DNA from: Anaerolineales bacterium UBA2317
GTDB taxonomy: Bacteria; Chloroflexota; Anaerolineae; Anaerolineales; Villigracilaceae
Assembly: GCA_002345215.1 (NCBI GenBank)
Contig: DDVH01000025.1
Coordinates: 121,435-185,434 of the forward strand
DNA length: 64,000 nucleotides
Direction of reading: 5' to 3'
This document shows positions 17,522 to 26,561 of this stretch, in pieces. Below the pieces are notes generated by a model. It saw only the letters and a program-made list of their open reading frames with translations, did not search any database and was not told the origin of the DNA. Every line of letters begins with the position of its first letter. The stretch's first letter is position 1. The position numbers and the translations under genes are program-made.

Positions 17522-18988
17522 ATGTCTCGTAATCGCATCATTATTGTCACGATTGGAATTATGCTCAGTTTATTCCTCGCTTCAATGGAAGCGACGGTTG
17601 TTGCAACTGCTATGCCGACGATTGTTGGTCAATTAGGCGGGTTGGATAATTATTCATGGGTGTTCGCCGCGTATATGCTCGCTTCAACCACGACTGTTCC
17701 TTTATATGGAAAGCTCTCTGATTTATACGGCAGAAGAAAAATTTATATTATCGCCATGGGATTATTCTTGGCGGGTTCTGTTTGGTGCGGAATTGCAAAT
17801 AGTATGACCGAGTTAATTATCGCACGCGGGTTACAAGGAATCGGTGCAGGTGGCATAATGCCAATTGCATTTATCTTAATTGGTGAGATGTTTACATTGG
17901 AACAACGCTCACGCATGCAAGGATTCTTTTCTGGCGTGTGGGGTTTTTCCTCAATTATTGGTCCGTTGTTAGGCGGATACATCGTTGAACAATTAAGTTG
18001 GCATTGGGTATTCTTAATCAACATCTTTCCGGGAGTCATAGCCGCAGGGTTGGTGGTGTTTGGGTGGCGTGAACAGGCTCAAGGTCAAGAAAGACGCGCT
18101 ATAGATTATGCAGGAGCCGTTTTACTTTCAGCGGCTGTTGTCGCGTTATTACTCGGCTTGGAATTTGAATCATCAAGTGGTTTGATATTGATTGCAATAT
18201 CTATTATTTTGTTCATTGCTTTGTTATGGGTTGAAATGCGCGCATCTGACCCTGTGGTGCCGATTCATCTTTTCAAAGACCGTTTATTTTTTGCGACAAT
18301 TTTTCACGGCATGTTAACGGGTTGGGCATTGTATGGTTTTATTTCATTCACGCCGTTATTTGTGCAATCGGTACTTGGCACAAACGCCATGCAAGCAGGC
18401 ATCACCATTACGCCATTGTTATTGGGTTGGGTAGCAGCGAGCATCATTGGCACACGTTTGTTATTAAGAGTTGGTTATCTTAAATTAGCATGGCTTGGTA
18501 CAAGCTTGGTTGTGATTGCATCATTTTGTATGTCAACCGTTTCTGCAAACACGGGGCAAACATGGATGATGATTTTCTTAGCATTATTAGGCATTGGCAT
18601 GGGGTTGTGCATTCCCCCATTTTTGATTGCAGTGCAAACAACCGTTGAACGAAAACATCTTGGCACTGCTACATCGTTTATGCAATTCAGTCGTTCGATT
18701 GGCGGGACATTAGGTGTGAGCGTGATGGGAGCTGCCTTAGGCGCGCGACTCGCTTCGAATTTATCCGCTTCGGGTCTTGACCCAAACTTGGTGACTCAAT
18801 TACTGGAGCCTTCATCTACATCCCAACTTGTGATTGACGAAGGCGCACGACTCGCAGTTGCAAATTCAATCAATTTAGTTTTCACTATCGGATTCATCGC
18901 CGCCGCACTTTCATTATTGGCTGTGTTCGTTGCTCCAAGAATCAAATTGGAAGATAGACCACAACCAAGTCCAGTAAGTGCGGATTAA
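17522..18988 (+). CDS. MFS multidrug exporter, DHA2 (14-helix, EmrB/QacA) type
   Basis: 488 residues with about 14 helices. Motif A of the major facilitator family is visible as GKLSDLYGRRKIY, motif C-like glycine-rich text in FSSIIGPLLGGYIVEQ, and the DHA2 opening LASMEATVVATAMPTI with the Asp/Glu typical of helix 1. These proteins export drugs or other hydrophobic compounds by proton antiport. GAAAGGA precedes the ATG. No regulator gene is adjacent. Confidence 0.9.
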   Translation: MSRNRIIIVTIGIMLSLFLASMEATVVATAMPTIVGQLGGLDNYSWVFAAYMLASTTTVPLYGKLSDLYGRRKIYIIAMGLFLAGSVWCGIANSMTELIIARGLQGIGAGGIMPIAFILIGEMFTLEQRSRMQGFFSGVWGFSSIIGPLLGGYIVEQLSWHWVFLINIFPGVIAAGLVVFGWREQAQGQERRAIDYAGAVLLSAAVVALLLGLEFESSSGLILIAISIILFIALLWVEMRASDPVVPIHLFKDRLFFATIFHGMLTGWALYGFISFTPLFVQSVLGTNAMQAGITITPLLLGWVAASIIGTRLLLRVGYLKLAWLGTSLVVIASFCMSTVSANTGQTWMMIFLALLGIGMGLCIPPFLIAVQTTVERKHLGTATSFMQFSRSIGGTLGVSVMGAALGARLASNLSASGLDPNLVTQLLEPSSTSQLVIDEGARLAVANSINLVFTIGFIAAALSLLAVFVAPRIKLEDRPQPSPVSAD

Positions 18989-19097
18989 ATAAAGTTGTTA
19001 GATATAATGTGAGTAGTTATAGGAGTTCAAAATGAAAGTCCCTTAGAATTTATGATTTTAAGAGCAAAGATTAATTTAATAATCAATATTGAAAATT

Positions 19098-19781
19098 ATG
19101 CCTAAAAGATATAGATCTCTCCTAACAAACCATAACTTAAAGCAACTCAAGAATGCTTCACCTGAAACTCGAATAATTTTATTAGTAACTATAGTTGGAG
19201 GAGCTATATTTATTACTGGATTCTGCTTGCTTGTTTCTTTTGTTGGTTTTCTAGAAACAGCAGGATTAGGAACCGATTTTAGTAACCCGTTATCTATTTT
19301 GGGGATTTTTGTCTTAATAAGTCTAACTTTTGTTTTTATAGTTGGTATGTCTATATTCTTTATTGTTAAGTACAATAAAAAAATAGAACTACAATATAGA
19401 GGCTTGAGGATTGCCAATATTGATGTAATGTCTGGAGTTGAATTTGAACAATATCTTAAGAGAGTTATCACAAATAAAGGCTATAACGTTACCACAACAA
19501 GTGTAAGTGGTGATCTTGGTGTAGATCTCATTGCAGTTCGTAATACTGAAAAAATAGCCATTCAAGCAAAACGCCACACTTCTAAAATTTCTCGTCGAGC
19601 CATTAGCGATGCTGTGGCTGGAATGCATCATTATGGTTGTAACAAAGCTATGGTAATAACAAATAATTATTTCTCGCCAGGTGCTATTACTCTTGCAAAA
19701 TCAACAAACTGCATACTAATTGATCGTGATACTCTTGCTAAATGGATAAACGAATTTCAAAATATCAGTGAAGGAAATTGA
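19098..19781 (+). CDS. Membrane-anchored Mrr-like restriction endonuclease
   Basis: 227 residues from the ATG; a TTG three codons earlier is also possible and neither has a strong Shine-Dalgarno. Two membrane helices (about 28-52 and 68-95) precede an Mrr_cat domain: MSGVEFEQYLKRVI, then GDLGVDLIAV with the catalytic Asp, and IAIQAKR with the QxK metal site, then a conserved helix pair and MVITNNYFSPGAI. Mrr enzymes cut modified DNA; membrane-linked members are common but poorly understood. It stands alone without a methylase. Confidence 0.85.
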   Translation: MPKRYRSLLTNHNLKQLKNASPETRIILLVTIVGGAIFITGFCLLVSFVGFLETAGLGTDFSNPLSILGIFVLISLTFVFIVGMSIFFIVKYNKKIELQYRGLRIANIDVMSGVEFEQYLKRVITNKGYNVTTTSVSGDLGVDLIAVRNTEKIAIQAKRHTSKISRRAISDAVAGMHHYGCNKAMVITNNYFSPGAITLAKSTNCILIDRDTLAKWINEFQNISEGN

Positions 19782-19814
19782 AACTGCTTAACGAAGCATG
19801 TGCATAATTTTTAA

Positions 19815-19910
19815 AGACCTGGCATGTCTCATAGACTCCATTATCAACTAAAACCTTTGCGCGGACAAAGATGTGAGTCAATCTAATTTTTCCGGAGACA
19901 TGTCAGGTCT
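19815..19910. repeat. 96-bp inverted-repeat element, copy 1
   Basis: Terminal repeats AGACCTGGCATGTCT and AGACATGTCAGGTCT bound a 96-bp element. Each arm contains an 8-bp palindrome (GACATGTC, degenerate in the left arm). The plan of two inverted palindromic units with a spacer is that of REPIN/BIME elements. A second 96-bp copy follows the next gene. Confidence 0.75.
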
Positions 19911-19941
19911 CATTGTATAATTTCCAAATCTCGGAGGAGCA

Positions 19942-20307
19942 ATGAATAACAAGAATAATCAACGCGTTTTTGGATATAAATTTGCAAGTATATATCCAAT
20001 GTATATTCAAAAAGCAGAAAACAAAAATCGTACTAAAAAAGAAGTGGACCAAGTCATTTGTTGGTTAACTGGCTACGACCAAGCAGGCTTAGAAAAGCAA
20101 ATTAAACAAGAAAATGACCTTGCAACCTTTTTTGCTCAAGCACCTGCTATGAATCCAAATGCTTCGCTTATCACAGGTGTCGTGTGTGGAGTCCGCGTGC
20201 AAGAAATAGAAGACCCACTCATGAAGAAAATCCGCTATATGGATAAACTGATTGATGAACTCGCCAAAGGAAAAGCCATGGAGAAGATTCTGCGAACAGC
20301 CAATTAA
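19942..20307 (+). CDS. DUF2200 family protein
   Basis: 121 residues. The whole chain matches DUF2200: [38 protein letters not shown], and the C-terminal block with the short helix that ends [13 protein letters not shown]. Members are small soluble proteins of unknown role. GGAGGAG precedes the ATG. The gene is enclosed by two 96-bp inverted-repeat elements, and the second begins on the last base of its stop codon. Confidence 0.85.
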   Translation: MNNKNNQRVFGYKFASIYPMYIQKAENKNRTKKEVDQVICWLTGYDQAGLEKQIKQENDLATFFAQAPAMNPNASLITGVVCGVRVQEIEDPLMKKIRYMDKLIDELAKGKAMEKILRTAN

Positions 20308-20402
20308 GACCTGACATGTCTGCATAGAAGTTTTGCAAATCAAAACTTATGACCATGCAAGCTTTATGATTAACATTCGTCATAATGAGACATGTCAGGT
20401 CT
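20307..20402. repeat. 96-bp inverted-repeat element, copy 2
   Basis: AGACCTGACATGTCT (20307-20321) and AGACATGTCAGGTCT (20388-20402) are exact inverted repeats. The interior differs from copy 1 in most bases, yet the length is the same 96 bp and short blocks such as CATAGA and AAAAC recur in register. This suggests the ends and the overall length are what is conserved. Confidence 0.8.
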
Positions 20403-20409
20403 GGTAATC

Positions 20410-20449
20410 AAAGAAATCGGAAGTCTTGAAGACTTCCGATTTCTTTTTG
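20410..20449. terminator. Bidirectional-looking intrinsic terminator
   Basis: An 18-bp perfect palindrome arm (20410-20427 with 20429-20446) ends in TTTTT. It directly follows the second 96-bp element and would end the DUF2200 transcript. Confidence 0.75.
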
Positions 20450-20546
20450 TGGGGTGAGAAAGGCGTTTGCCTACGCGCAGACCATACTCACCTGTTCTTG
20501 ATTAAATAGGTGATAATAAAATTCAAAAAACTTAGAGACTTTATCA

Positions 20547-21497
20547 ATGAAAAAAGATTTTTCAAAAATACATCCACAACTTCAACAATCCGCAAAAATG
20601 TTTCCGAACTTAACGTATAGCAAATTAAATGTTTGGCTGATTAATCTTTTATCACGCTTTATGCCTGCATCGAAACCTCCACAAGATGTCAGCATTGAAA
20701 ATGTTTTCATTACAGGCAAACACGATAAACAAAAGATTCGGTTACGAATCTACAAGCCGAAATCTAGTAATGAGGCGATGCCTGTGTTATTGTGGATACA
20801 TGGAGGTGGGTATATCCTTGGTAGCCCAGAACAAGATGATGTCAGTTGTATCCAATATGCTCGTGAGTTAGGTATTACAGTTGTTTCAGTAGATTATCGC
20901 CTTGCCCCCAAATATCCATTTCCAGCCGGGCTAGAAGATTGTTACTCAGCCTTGAAGTGGATTGTGTCTCATGCTCAACAACTTGGTATAGATGATAAAC
21001 GCATTGCAGTTGGTGGTGGAAGTGCTGGCGCGGGCTTAGCCGCTTCTCTTGTTCAATATGCAAACGACCAAAATGAAATCAAGATTATCTTTCAATTGCT
21101 TGTTTATCCAATGTTAGATGACAGAACCGTTCTGCGTACTGATATTGATGATAGCAATAACATCACATGGAATCAAAAGAGCAATAAATTTGGTTGGGAA
21201 TCATATCTTGGAAAGAAGTGTGGCGATGAAAATATGCCAGAATATTCGGTGCCTGCTCGCCGTAAAAATCTGTCGGGCTTACCTACTACTTGGATTGGCG
21301 TGGGAACATTAGATATATTTTATGATGAAGACATGGCCTATGCTCAAAGATTGAAAGAAGCTGGCGTAGAATGCGAAATGTGTGTCGTCTCTGGTGCTTT
21401 TCACGGTTTCGATGTATTTGATCCTCAAATACCAGTTGTTCAAGAGTTTCGAAAATCACAAATAACGGCATTAAAAAATACTTTCTTTGGGAATTAA
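20547..21497 (+). CDS. Alpha/beta hydrolase, hormone-sensitive-lipase (type IV) esterase
   Basis: 316 residues. The oxyanion motif WIHGGGYILG, the nucleophile elbow GGSAGAG, and the C-terminal GAFHGFD with the catalytic His identify the HSL/type IV family. The acid is expected in LDIFYDED. Such enzymes hydrolyse short acyl or aryl esters in the cytoplasm. It stands alone on the plus strand. Confidence 0.92.
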   Translation: MKKDFSKIHPQLQQSAKMFPNLTYSKLNVWLINLLSRFMPASKPPQDVSIENVFITGKHDKQKIRLRIYKPKSSNEAMPVLLWIHGGGYILGSPEQDDVSCIQYARELGITVVSVDYRLAPKYPFPAGLEDCYSALKWIVSHAQQLGIDDKRIAVGGGSAGAGLAASLVQYANDQNEIKIIFQLLVYPMLDDRTVLRTDIDDSNNITWNQKSNKFGWESYLGKKCGDENMPEYSVPARRKNLSGLPTTWIGVGTLDIFYDEDMAYAQRLKEAGVECEMCVVSGAFHGFDVFDPQIPVVQEFRKSQITALKNTFFGN

Positions 21498-21630
21498 TAT
21501 ACAAAGTCCTTTTCATTATTTCTTCAACCTTGGATAAAACTTCATCTATACGCAAAACAAAATCTTCCGCTATTCGTTATGTATATGGTATTGAAAACAT
21601 TTACACATAGAATTACCACTGGAGAAAAAA

Positions 21631-22488
21631 ATGAAAGCATTTATGCAATTTGCGATTAAGGTCATTCTTGTTCATTGTGTGACATACATTGGTATGGGCA
21701 TGATTATGTCTAATTTATTAGATTATCGTGAACTTTTCCAACAAGAAGTCATCCGTGATTTTATGCTTCCATTGGATGCACATACGCCTTTTGCAATTTT
21801 GTTTCAGCCAGTAAGAGGTTTGCTGTTTGCAATTGCATTATGGCCCCTTAGAGAACTGCTTTTACAAAAGAAACAGGGTTGGCTCATTTTGTGGAGCATC
21901 TTTCTTGTATTTGGCATTTTCTCTACCACTGCCGCCGCACCAAGTTCTATTGAAGGCATTTTATATTCAAAAATCCCTGCTTGGTATCATCTGATTGGTT
22001 TGCCAGAAATTATGTTACAAACTTTGTTCTTTTCACTGTTATTGATATGGTGGGATAAAAGACAATCTGTGCATTCAGAATCTCAACATAACACCTCTGC
22101 AGGATTTTTCTCTAATTTGTTTATGGCAGTTGTAGTCAGCAGTTTTGCTTATATAGGCTATGCTGTTGGGTCACTTACAATTTTCTTCCTAACCCCTACG
22201 GATATTGATTTCGACTCAGCCGCTGGTGACATCAAAACTCAATTGATGTTCGTGGTTGCATTCATTTTCAATGTCGTATATGTTTTCTATATCTCTAAGC
22301 AATGGCTAGGAAATAAAATTTCATTGTCAATGATTTTTATCTTGGCTTGGATATTAGATAGCATTGTGATATTTTTATATCAATTAATATTCTTTGGTGC
22401 ATCTTCCTTGATTACAACTATACTAATTGGTTTTCTGCCTGCTGTTATTATTGCATTGAGCATCCGTCAAAACTATAAAAAGGTATAA
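21631..22488 (+). CDS. Multi-helix membrane protein of unknown function
   Basis: 285 residues with about seven to eight hydrophobic segments and the start supported by GGAG. Features such as SLLDYRELFQQEV-like acidic text after helix 1 and a paired WPLRELLLQKK loop do not match a family I know. It sits between an esterase and a GIY-YIG gene with no clear functional link. Confidence 0.65.
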   Translation: MKAFMQFAIKVILVHCVTYIGMGMIMSNLLDYRELFQQEVIRDFMLPLDAHTPFAILFQPVRGLLFAIALWPLRELLLQKKQGWLILWSIFLVFGIFSTTAAAPSSIEGILYSKIPAWYHLIGLPEIMLQTLFFSLLLIWWDKRQSVHSESQHNTSAGFFSNLFMAVVVSSFAYIGYAVGSLTIFFLTPTDIDFDSAAGDIKTQLMFVVAFIFNVVYVFYISKQWLGNKISLSMIFILAWILDSIVIFLYQLIFFGASSLITTILIGFLPAVIIALSIRQNYKKV

Positions 22489-22506
22489 ACTTTCACATTA
22501 CTTTGT

Positions 22507-22998
22507 ATGACCAACGAACATATCATCATTTCACTAAAACGCTTCTTGTTCATTGAACAATGCCCCACCTCTTGGAAAGGCTTAGATTTATATTTATTCC
22601 GAGATGAAAATGTTGTCTTCTATGTAGGGCAATCCCATTTAGCATTTGCGCGAGTGTGGGAACATTTGCTGAGCGGATTCAAAGGTCATTCCATTGTTGG
22701 AAGGTTCATCTGGTGTAATTGGCCCCAATCTATGAACTTCACGATTGAGTTATTAAGTTCAAAATCCGAATCATTTAAAGATATAGCCAACGAATTAAAT
22801 GCTTGTGAAAGGTCTTTGATTCAAAAATATTCGCCTTGTTTCAACGTCTCACAAAATATTCAACCAACAGAATTACCAAGTTCATATCTACCAGCCAATG
22901 CCCCATTCCGACGCAGGCGAAGTTTTAATGCTTTACTCCATGAAGCAGAACGAGCAGTCAAAGCCGAAGATACAAAACTTTGGTTAGAGAATTTGTAA
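22507..22998 (+). CDS. GIY-YIG-like nuclease domain protein
   Basis: 163 residues. The N-terminal domain has YLFRDENVVFYVGQS in the place of the GIY...YIG strands, then ARVWEHL for the conserved Arg and helix, and ACERSLIQKYSPCFN with the catalytic-type Glu and the closing Asn. This matches the GIY-YIG nuclease fold. A basic C-terminal part (FRRRRSF) could contact DNA. The biological role is unknown. The ATG follows the previous stop codon by 18 bases. Confidence 0.75.
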   Translation: MTNEHIIISLKRFLFIEQCPTSWKGLDLYLFRDENVVFYVGQSHLAFARVWEHLLSGFKGHSIVGRFIWCNWPQSMNFTIELLSSKSESFKDIANELNACERSLIQKYSPCFNVSQNIQPTELPSSYLPANAPFRRRRSFNALLHEAERAVKAEDTKLWLENL

Positions 22999-23021
22999 AA
23001 CCAATTTGATATACTATCGTT

Positions 23022-23309
23022 ATGGACATAAAATTTTCTGGCAAGATTATTTTTTGGAAGGGACCCTCTCCATTTTTCTTTGTGCAAGTCCCGAAGAAAC
23101 AAAGTCAGGAGATAAAATCCGTCTCAGCACTTGTGACGTATGGCTGGGGCGTGATTCCTGTTACAGTTCGCATCGGGAAAACAGAATTCACAACCTCATT
23201 ATTCCCCAAAGATGGTTTGTATTTAGTTCCGCTCAAGGTAGTCGTGCGTAAAAAAGAAAATCTTGAAGAGGGCGATACAGTGAAGTTAAATCTAAAACTT
23301 AATTTTTAA
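23022..23309 (+). CDS. DUF1905 family protein
   Basis: 95 residues, a small all-beta protein. KFSGKIIFWKGPSPFFFVQVP, TYGWGVIPVTVRIG and the end EEGDTVKLNLKL follow the DUF1905 pattern. The domain often occurs alone or with a YdeI-type region; its function is not known. It follows the GIY-YIG gene by 23 bases and is probably co-transcribed. Confidence 0.8.
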   Translation: MDIKFSGKIIFWKGPSPFFFVQVPKKQSQEIKSVSALVTYGWGVIPVTVRIGKTEFTTSLFPKDGLYLVPLKVVVRKKENLEEGDTVKLNLKLNF

Positions 23310-23363
23310 TGCAAAATACCCAACTATTCCTAATTAATATCAGCTAGATAAATTAAGGAGAAC

Positions 23364-24122
23364 ATGATGTCCGCTTTTATTTATAATGAACGTTACTATG
23401 GAGATTATCGTGAACATCTCTCTGGCTATGAAATAGCCAGATGGAAGGCTTTAGAACACTTTATAACTCATGTCCTCAAACTTAAATCATCGGAAGAAGT
23501 ACTCGATTACGGTGCGGGTAGTGGTTTATATGTTAATCTATGGGAAAAGGTATTTCCTAAAGCAGTATTGAATTTTTGTGACATTAGCCCAGTTGCAATA
23601 GAGAAATTAATAGCCAAATATCCACGACATACTGAAAGATGTTCTTTAATGTCAAATGACATAGCGAATTTGGGTGATAACACATTCGATGTAATTGTTT
23701 CTGTTGAAGTAATGGAACATGTCGATAACTTGGCCCTCTATTTGCAAGATATTTATAAACTTCTAAAACCGGGTGGGTATTTTATTTGGACTACACCATG
23801 CGCAAATTCCCTATCTATTGAACATATATATAGTTTGTTAACAGGTAAAATTGAAAGAACAAGCGAGGGCTTTAGAAAGTGGACATGGGAAGACCCGACC
23901 CATTTAAGGCGGTTAAAAAGTATAGAAATAAAAAGACTCTTAAAACAACATGGTTTTTCGGATGTCTATTTTCGTTTTCGTTCACATTTCTTCTCTTTCT
24001 TTTGTACATATCTTCCCACAAATCGTGCACAAAAACTACGAGATAAACTTATGACTCTTGATTATTCTCTTTTTCGCAATTTACCCAATGGGGCTTCAAT
24101 GATTGGCGGAGCAAAAAAGTAA
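23364..24122 (+). CDS. Class I SAM-dependent methyltransferase
   Basis: 252 residues. Motif I VLDYGAGSGLY binds SAM, the acidic residue of motif II is in LNFCDIS, and FDVIVSVEVMEHV is the motif IV region. The Methyltransf_11/12 pattern of KLLKPGGYFIW follows. The C-terminal 70 residues carry a basic and aromatic segment. AAGGAG precedes two adjacent ATG codons. The substrate is unknown; similar genes act in lipid, quinone or glycan modification. Confidence 0.85.
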   Translation: MMSAFIYNERYYGDYREHLSGYEIARWKALEHFITHVLKLKSSEEVLDYGAGSGLYVNLWEKVFPKAVLNFCDISPVAIEKLIAKYPRHTERCSLMSNDIANLGDNTFDVIVSVEVMEHVDNLALYLQDIYKLLKPGGYFIWTTPCANSLSIEHIYSLLTGKIERTSEGFRKWTWEDPTHLRRLKSIEIKRLLKQHGFSDVYFRFRSHFFSFFCTYLPTNRAQKLRDKLMTLDYSLFRNLPNGASMIGGAKK

Positions 24123-24151
24123 TTTAAATTTATTTATCTTTTTGAAGCGTT

Positions 24152-24982
24152 TTATTCATCAAATAAAAATGTAGCTTCGGAATACAATCGCACACCTTTT
24201 TTCTTGACGCGTTCATCTATCCAATGTTGTAAATATTCTTGTTTGTATTCAATCGGTTTTCCGCTTGATAATTCATGTAGTGGATAATTCAAATGCAAAG
24301 CGCGCGGTGAAACGGTAAAACGTGTAATGCCTGTTGGCAACACAACTTGTTGACCAGCCAGTTTTAACAAAGTGCGAATTTTGAAATGCGGAAAAATTAC
24401 AAGTGCAGTTAAATCTTTGTGAATGCCACGAAAGGTATCAATCAAAGTTTGACTCGTTCTATCTAATGAAGCGCGAGTTTTATAAGCATCTACAATGGCA
24501 TGTAATGTTTTGATATGACTCGGCAAATCAGCAGGGTCTTCTAAAAGTAAATGCAACGTGCCATCTGGCAAACGGATGTTGACAGGCATGTATTTCGGCG
24601 CATCCATTGATTTTTTAGAATTTATTTTTACAAGTTTTGTGCCTTTTATTTTTTTCAAAGCATTCATCAATGTTTTGGGATTCATTCCCCACAGAATATG
24701 ATTCCATGTTTGCAAATTTACATTTGGGTCATTCGGTTGCACCACTTGCGCCACAATGTGTGGAAATTCCATTTCTAATAATGATGTGACACGATTCGCG
24801 CCATCCAAAACCATATAACGATTTGAACCGTCGGGCAATGGCATCACTATCGGCGGATTACGCATAATCCCTGCCGCGCGGAGTTTTTCAATTAAAGGCA
24901 AACTTCTTTGCATGTCATGGTCTTCATGCAAAATAACACTATCTATTGGCAGAATTTTGAGAGTTGGGAGAGTGGTTATCAT
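24152..24982 (-). CDS. ParB/Srx-fold protein, putative free L-serine kinase (SerK/SbnI-like)
   Basis: 276 residues. The N-terminal domain has the ParB/sulfiredoxin pattern: HEDHD with Glu20, a helix with RAAGIMRNPPIV, and YMVLDGANRV (Asp60-Gly-Ala-Asn-Arg64). The archaeal SerK and staphylococcal SbnI proteins, which phosphorylate free serine to O-phosphoserine, have this fold and use a Glu at the equivalent place near the N-terminus (remembered, not checked). There is no helix-turn-helix of chromosomal ParB. The next gene on the same strand is serC, whose product is O-phosphoserine, which supports a role in phosphoserine metabolism. A regulatory or other ParB-like role remains possible. Confidence 0.65.
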   Translation of the reverse strand: MITTLPTLKILPIDSVILHEDHDMQRSLPLIEKLRAAGIMRNPPIVMPLPDGSNRYMVLDGANRVTSLLEMEFPHIVAQVVQPNDPNVNLQTWNHILWGMNPKTLMNALKKIKGTKLVKINSKKSMDAPKYMPVNIRLPDGTLHLLLEDPADLPSHIKTLHAIVDAYKTRASLDRTSQTLIDTFRGIHKDLTALVIFPHFKIRTLLKLAGQQVVLPTGITRFTVSPRALHLNYPLHELSSGKPIEYKQEYLQHWIDERVKKKGVRLYSEATFLFDE

Positions 24983-25019
24983 TAAGAGTTAAATACCTTA
25001 TAAATTAAGTTTAATGCTT

Positions 25020-25104
25020 AAACCACAGAGGTCACAGAGAAAAATGAGAAAAGTCGTTACAAATTCTCTCTAAATCTCAGTGACCTCTGTGTTCTCTGTG
25101 GCTA
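25020..25104. repeat. Inverted-repeat element, CCACAGAG/CTCTGTGG family
   Basis: The arms AACCACAGAGGTCACAGAG and CTCTGTGTTCTCTGTGGCT are inverted around about 45 bases, in the gap between the ParB-fold gene and serC. A second copy is at 51989-52050. Elements with these ends are widespread in environmental bacterial genomes. Confidence 0.6.
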
Positions 25105-25114
25105 AGTTCTTCAA

Positions 25115-26206
25115 CTATCCATTCTTACGTTGAAAATCTTTCAAGAAATTCACCAACACATCCACACTTTCAATCGTGACAGCATTGTATAAAGAAGCAC
25201 GCATCCCACCCACTGACCTGTGACCTTTCAACCCGATAATGCCTGCTTTCTTAGCTTCTTTAGCACATAACTCTTCCAACTCTTCACTCGGCAAACGGAA
25301 AGGAATATTCATCAAAGAACGTGCTTCGGGTTTGGCATGTCCAGTATAAAAACCGCCACTTTCATCAATGGCTTTGTATAACAAATCAGATTTTGCACGA
25401 TTCATTTTTTCAATTGCAGAAAGTCCCCCGACTTTTTTCGCCCATTTGAAAACCAAACCAATCATATAAATTGAAAAGCATGGTGGCGTATTATGCATTG
25501 ACCCACTCTCTGCTTGAATTTTATAATCCAGCATCACAGGTAAATTTGCAGGTACACGTTCCAACATATCATCACGCAATATCACAACCGTCACACCAGC
25601 AGGTCCAGCATTTTTTTGTGCACCGGCATACATCAACGCATATTTTGTTATATCAACAGGGTGGCTAATAAAGTCAGATGATGCATCACAAAATAATGGC
25701 ACATCACTTGGTGGTGTTGGCTCATTAAAAAATTCCACACCATGAATCGTTTCATTCGATGTGAAATGCAAATATGCGGCTTTGGGGTCAAGGTCTAGAG
25801 TTGTCGGTAAAGTTTTGAATCCTTCGCTTTCAGTATTTGCCGCCAAACGCACCGTTCCTAATTTTTTTGATTCTTTTACAGCCGTCTTGCTCCATGTTCC
25901 CGTCACAATATAATCTGCTGATGCACCTGCTGGTCTCAAATTCATCGGCACCATTGCAAATTGCAAAGAGGCTCCACCTTGTAAAAACATAATTTTGTAA
26001 TTGGATGGAATTCCAATCAACTCGCGCAAATCGGCTTCGGCAGTTTGAATGACTTCATCAAATTCTTTCGAACGATGACTCATTTCCATCACCGACATGC
26101 CCGTGCCTTTGAAATTCAATAACTCTGCTTGTGCTTTCTGTAATACTTCTAACGGCAATGCGCCAGGACCTGCATTCATATTATGACTTCGATATAATTC
26201 AGACAT
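25115..26206 (-). CDS. serC: Phosphoserine aminotransferase
   Basis: 363 residues, the usual length. The N-terminus NMNAGPGALPLEVLQKAQAEL and the PLP-lysine motif LMYAGAQKNAGPAG are those of SerC; VPLFCDASSDFIS gives the Asp that holds the pyridine nitrogen. SerC converts 3-phosphohydroxypyruvate and glutamate to O-phosphoserine. The ATG has AGGAG upstream. It is divergent from serA, whose product feeds it, and shares the promoter region. Confidence 0.97.
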   Translation of the reverse strand: MSELYRSHNMNAGPGALPLEVLQKAQAELLNFKGTGMSVMEMSHRSKEFDEVIQTAEADLRELIGIPSNYKIMFLQGGASLQFAMVPMNLRPAGASADYIVTGTWSKTAVKESKKLGTVRLAANTESEGFKTLPTTLDLDPKAAYLHFTSNETIHGVEFFNEPTPPSDVPLFCDASSDFISHPVDITKYALMYAGAQKNAGPAGVTVVILRDDMLERVPANLPVMLDYKIQAESGSMHNTPPCFSIYMIGLVFKWAKKVGGLSAIEKMNRAKSDLLYKAIDESGGFYTGHAKPEARSLMNIPFRLPSEELEELCAKEAKKAGIIGLKGHRSVGGMRASLYNAVTIESVDVLVNFLKDFQRKNG

Positions 26207-26291
26207 TGAAATACTCCTAATAAGATAATTACTTACCGCCTCTGACGACGGGGAAAGTTGATTCTAGTTGTCTAACATTTTCTCTCAATTG

Positions 26292-26354
26292 ATTATACTG
26301 TTCCTCAACAAATTTTATCAAAATAATTGACAAACCCTATCGCCATGATAGAAT
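26292..26354. promoter_or_regulatory. Back-to-back serC and serA promoters
   Basis: On the minus strand TTGATA (26321-26316), an 18-base spacer and TATAAT (26297-26292) face serC. On the plus strand TTGACA (26327-26332), a 16-base spacer and TAGAAT (26349-26354) face serA. The two -35 boxes are only five bases apart, so one regulator or one supercoil domain could set both. The serA leader is about 200 bases and contains two short CCTTCGG hairpins plus a GTTGAGCCTGTCGAAAC repeat relic; the rest of 26207-26561 shows nothing else. Confidence 0.6.
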
Positions 26355-26561
26355 AACATCTTGTGTGAATAATCCCTTAGGCGGTGTGTTGAGCCTGTCG
26401 AAACAGATGATAGGATTATAGAAAATCGTAATATGAAAAATAAATCCCGAAGGGATGGCCTAGAATTCAAAACTATGTCACCCCCTTCGGGGTTTATATA
26501 AAAATCCACCAAAATCTATAAAAATTTCACTCCTTCGGAGTTTATAAATAAGGATTATTAA

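Noticed and set aside
19032..19046. Four-codon frame (MKVP) with a good AGGAG upstream
   Set aside because: Too short to judge; possibly a leader peptide or the remains of a gene start. No other support.
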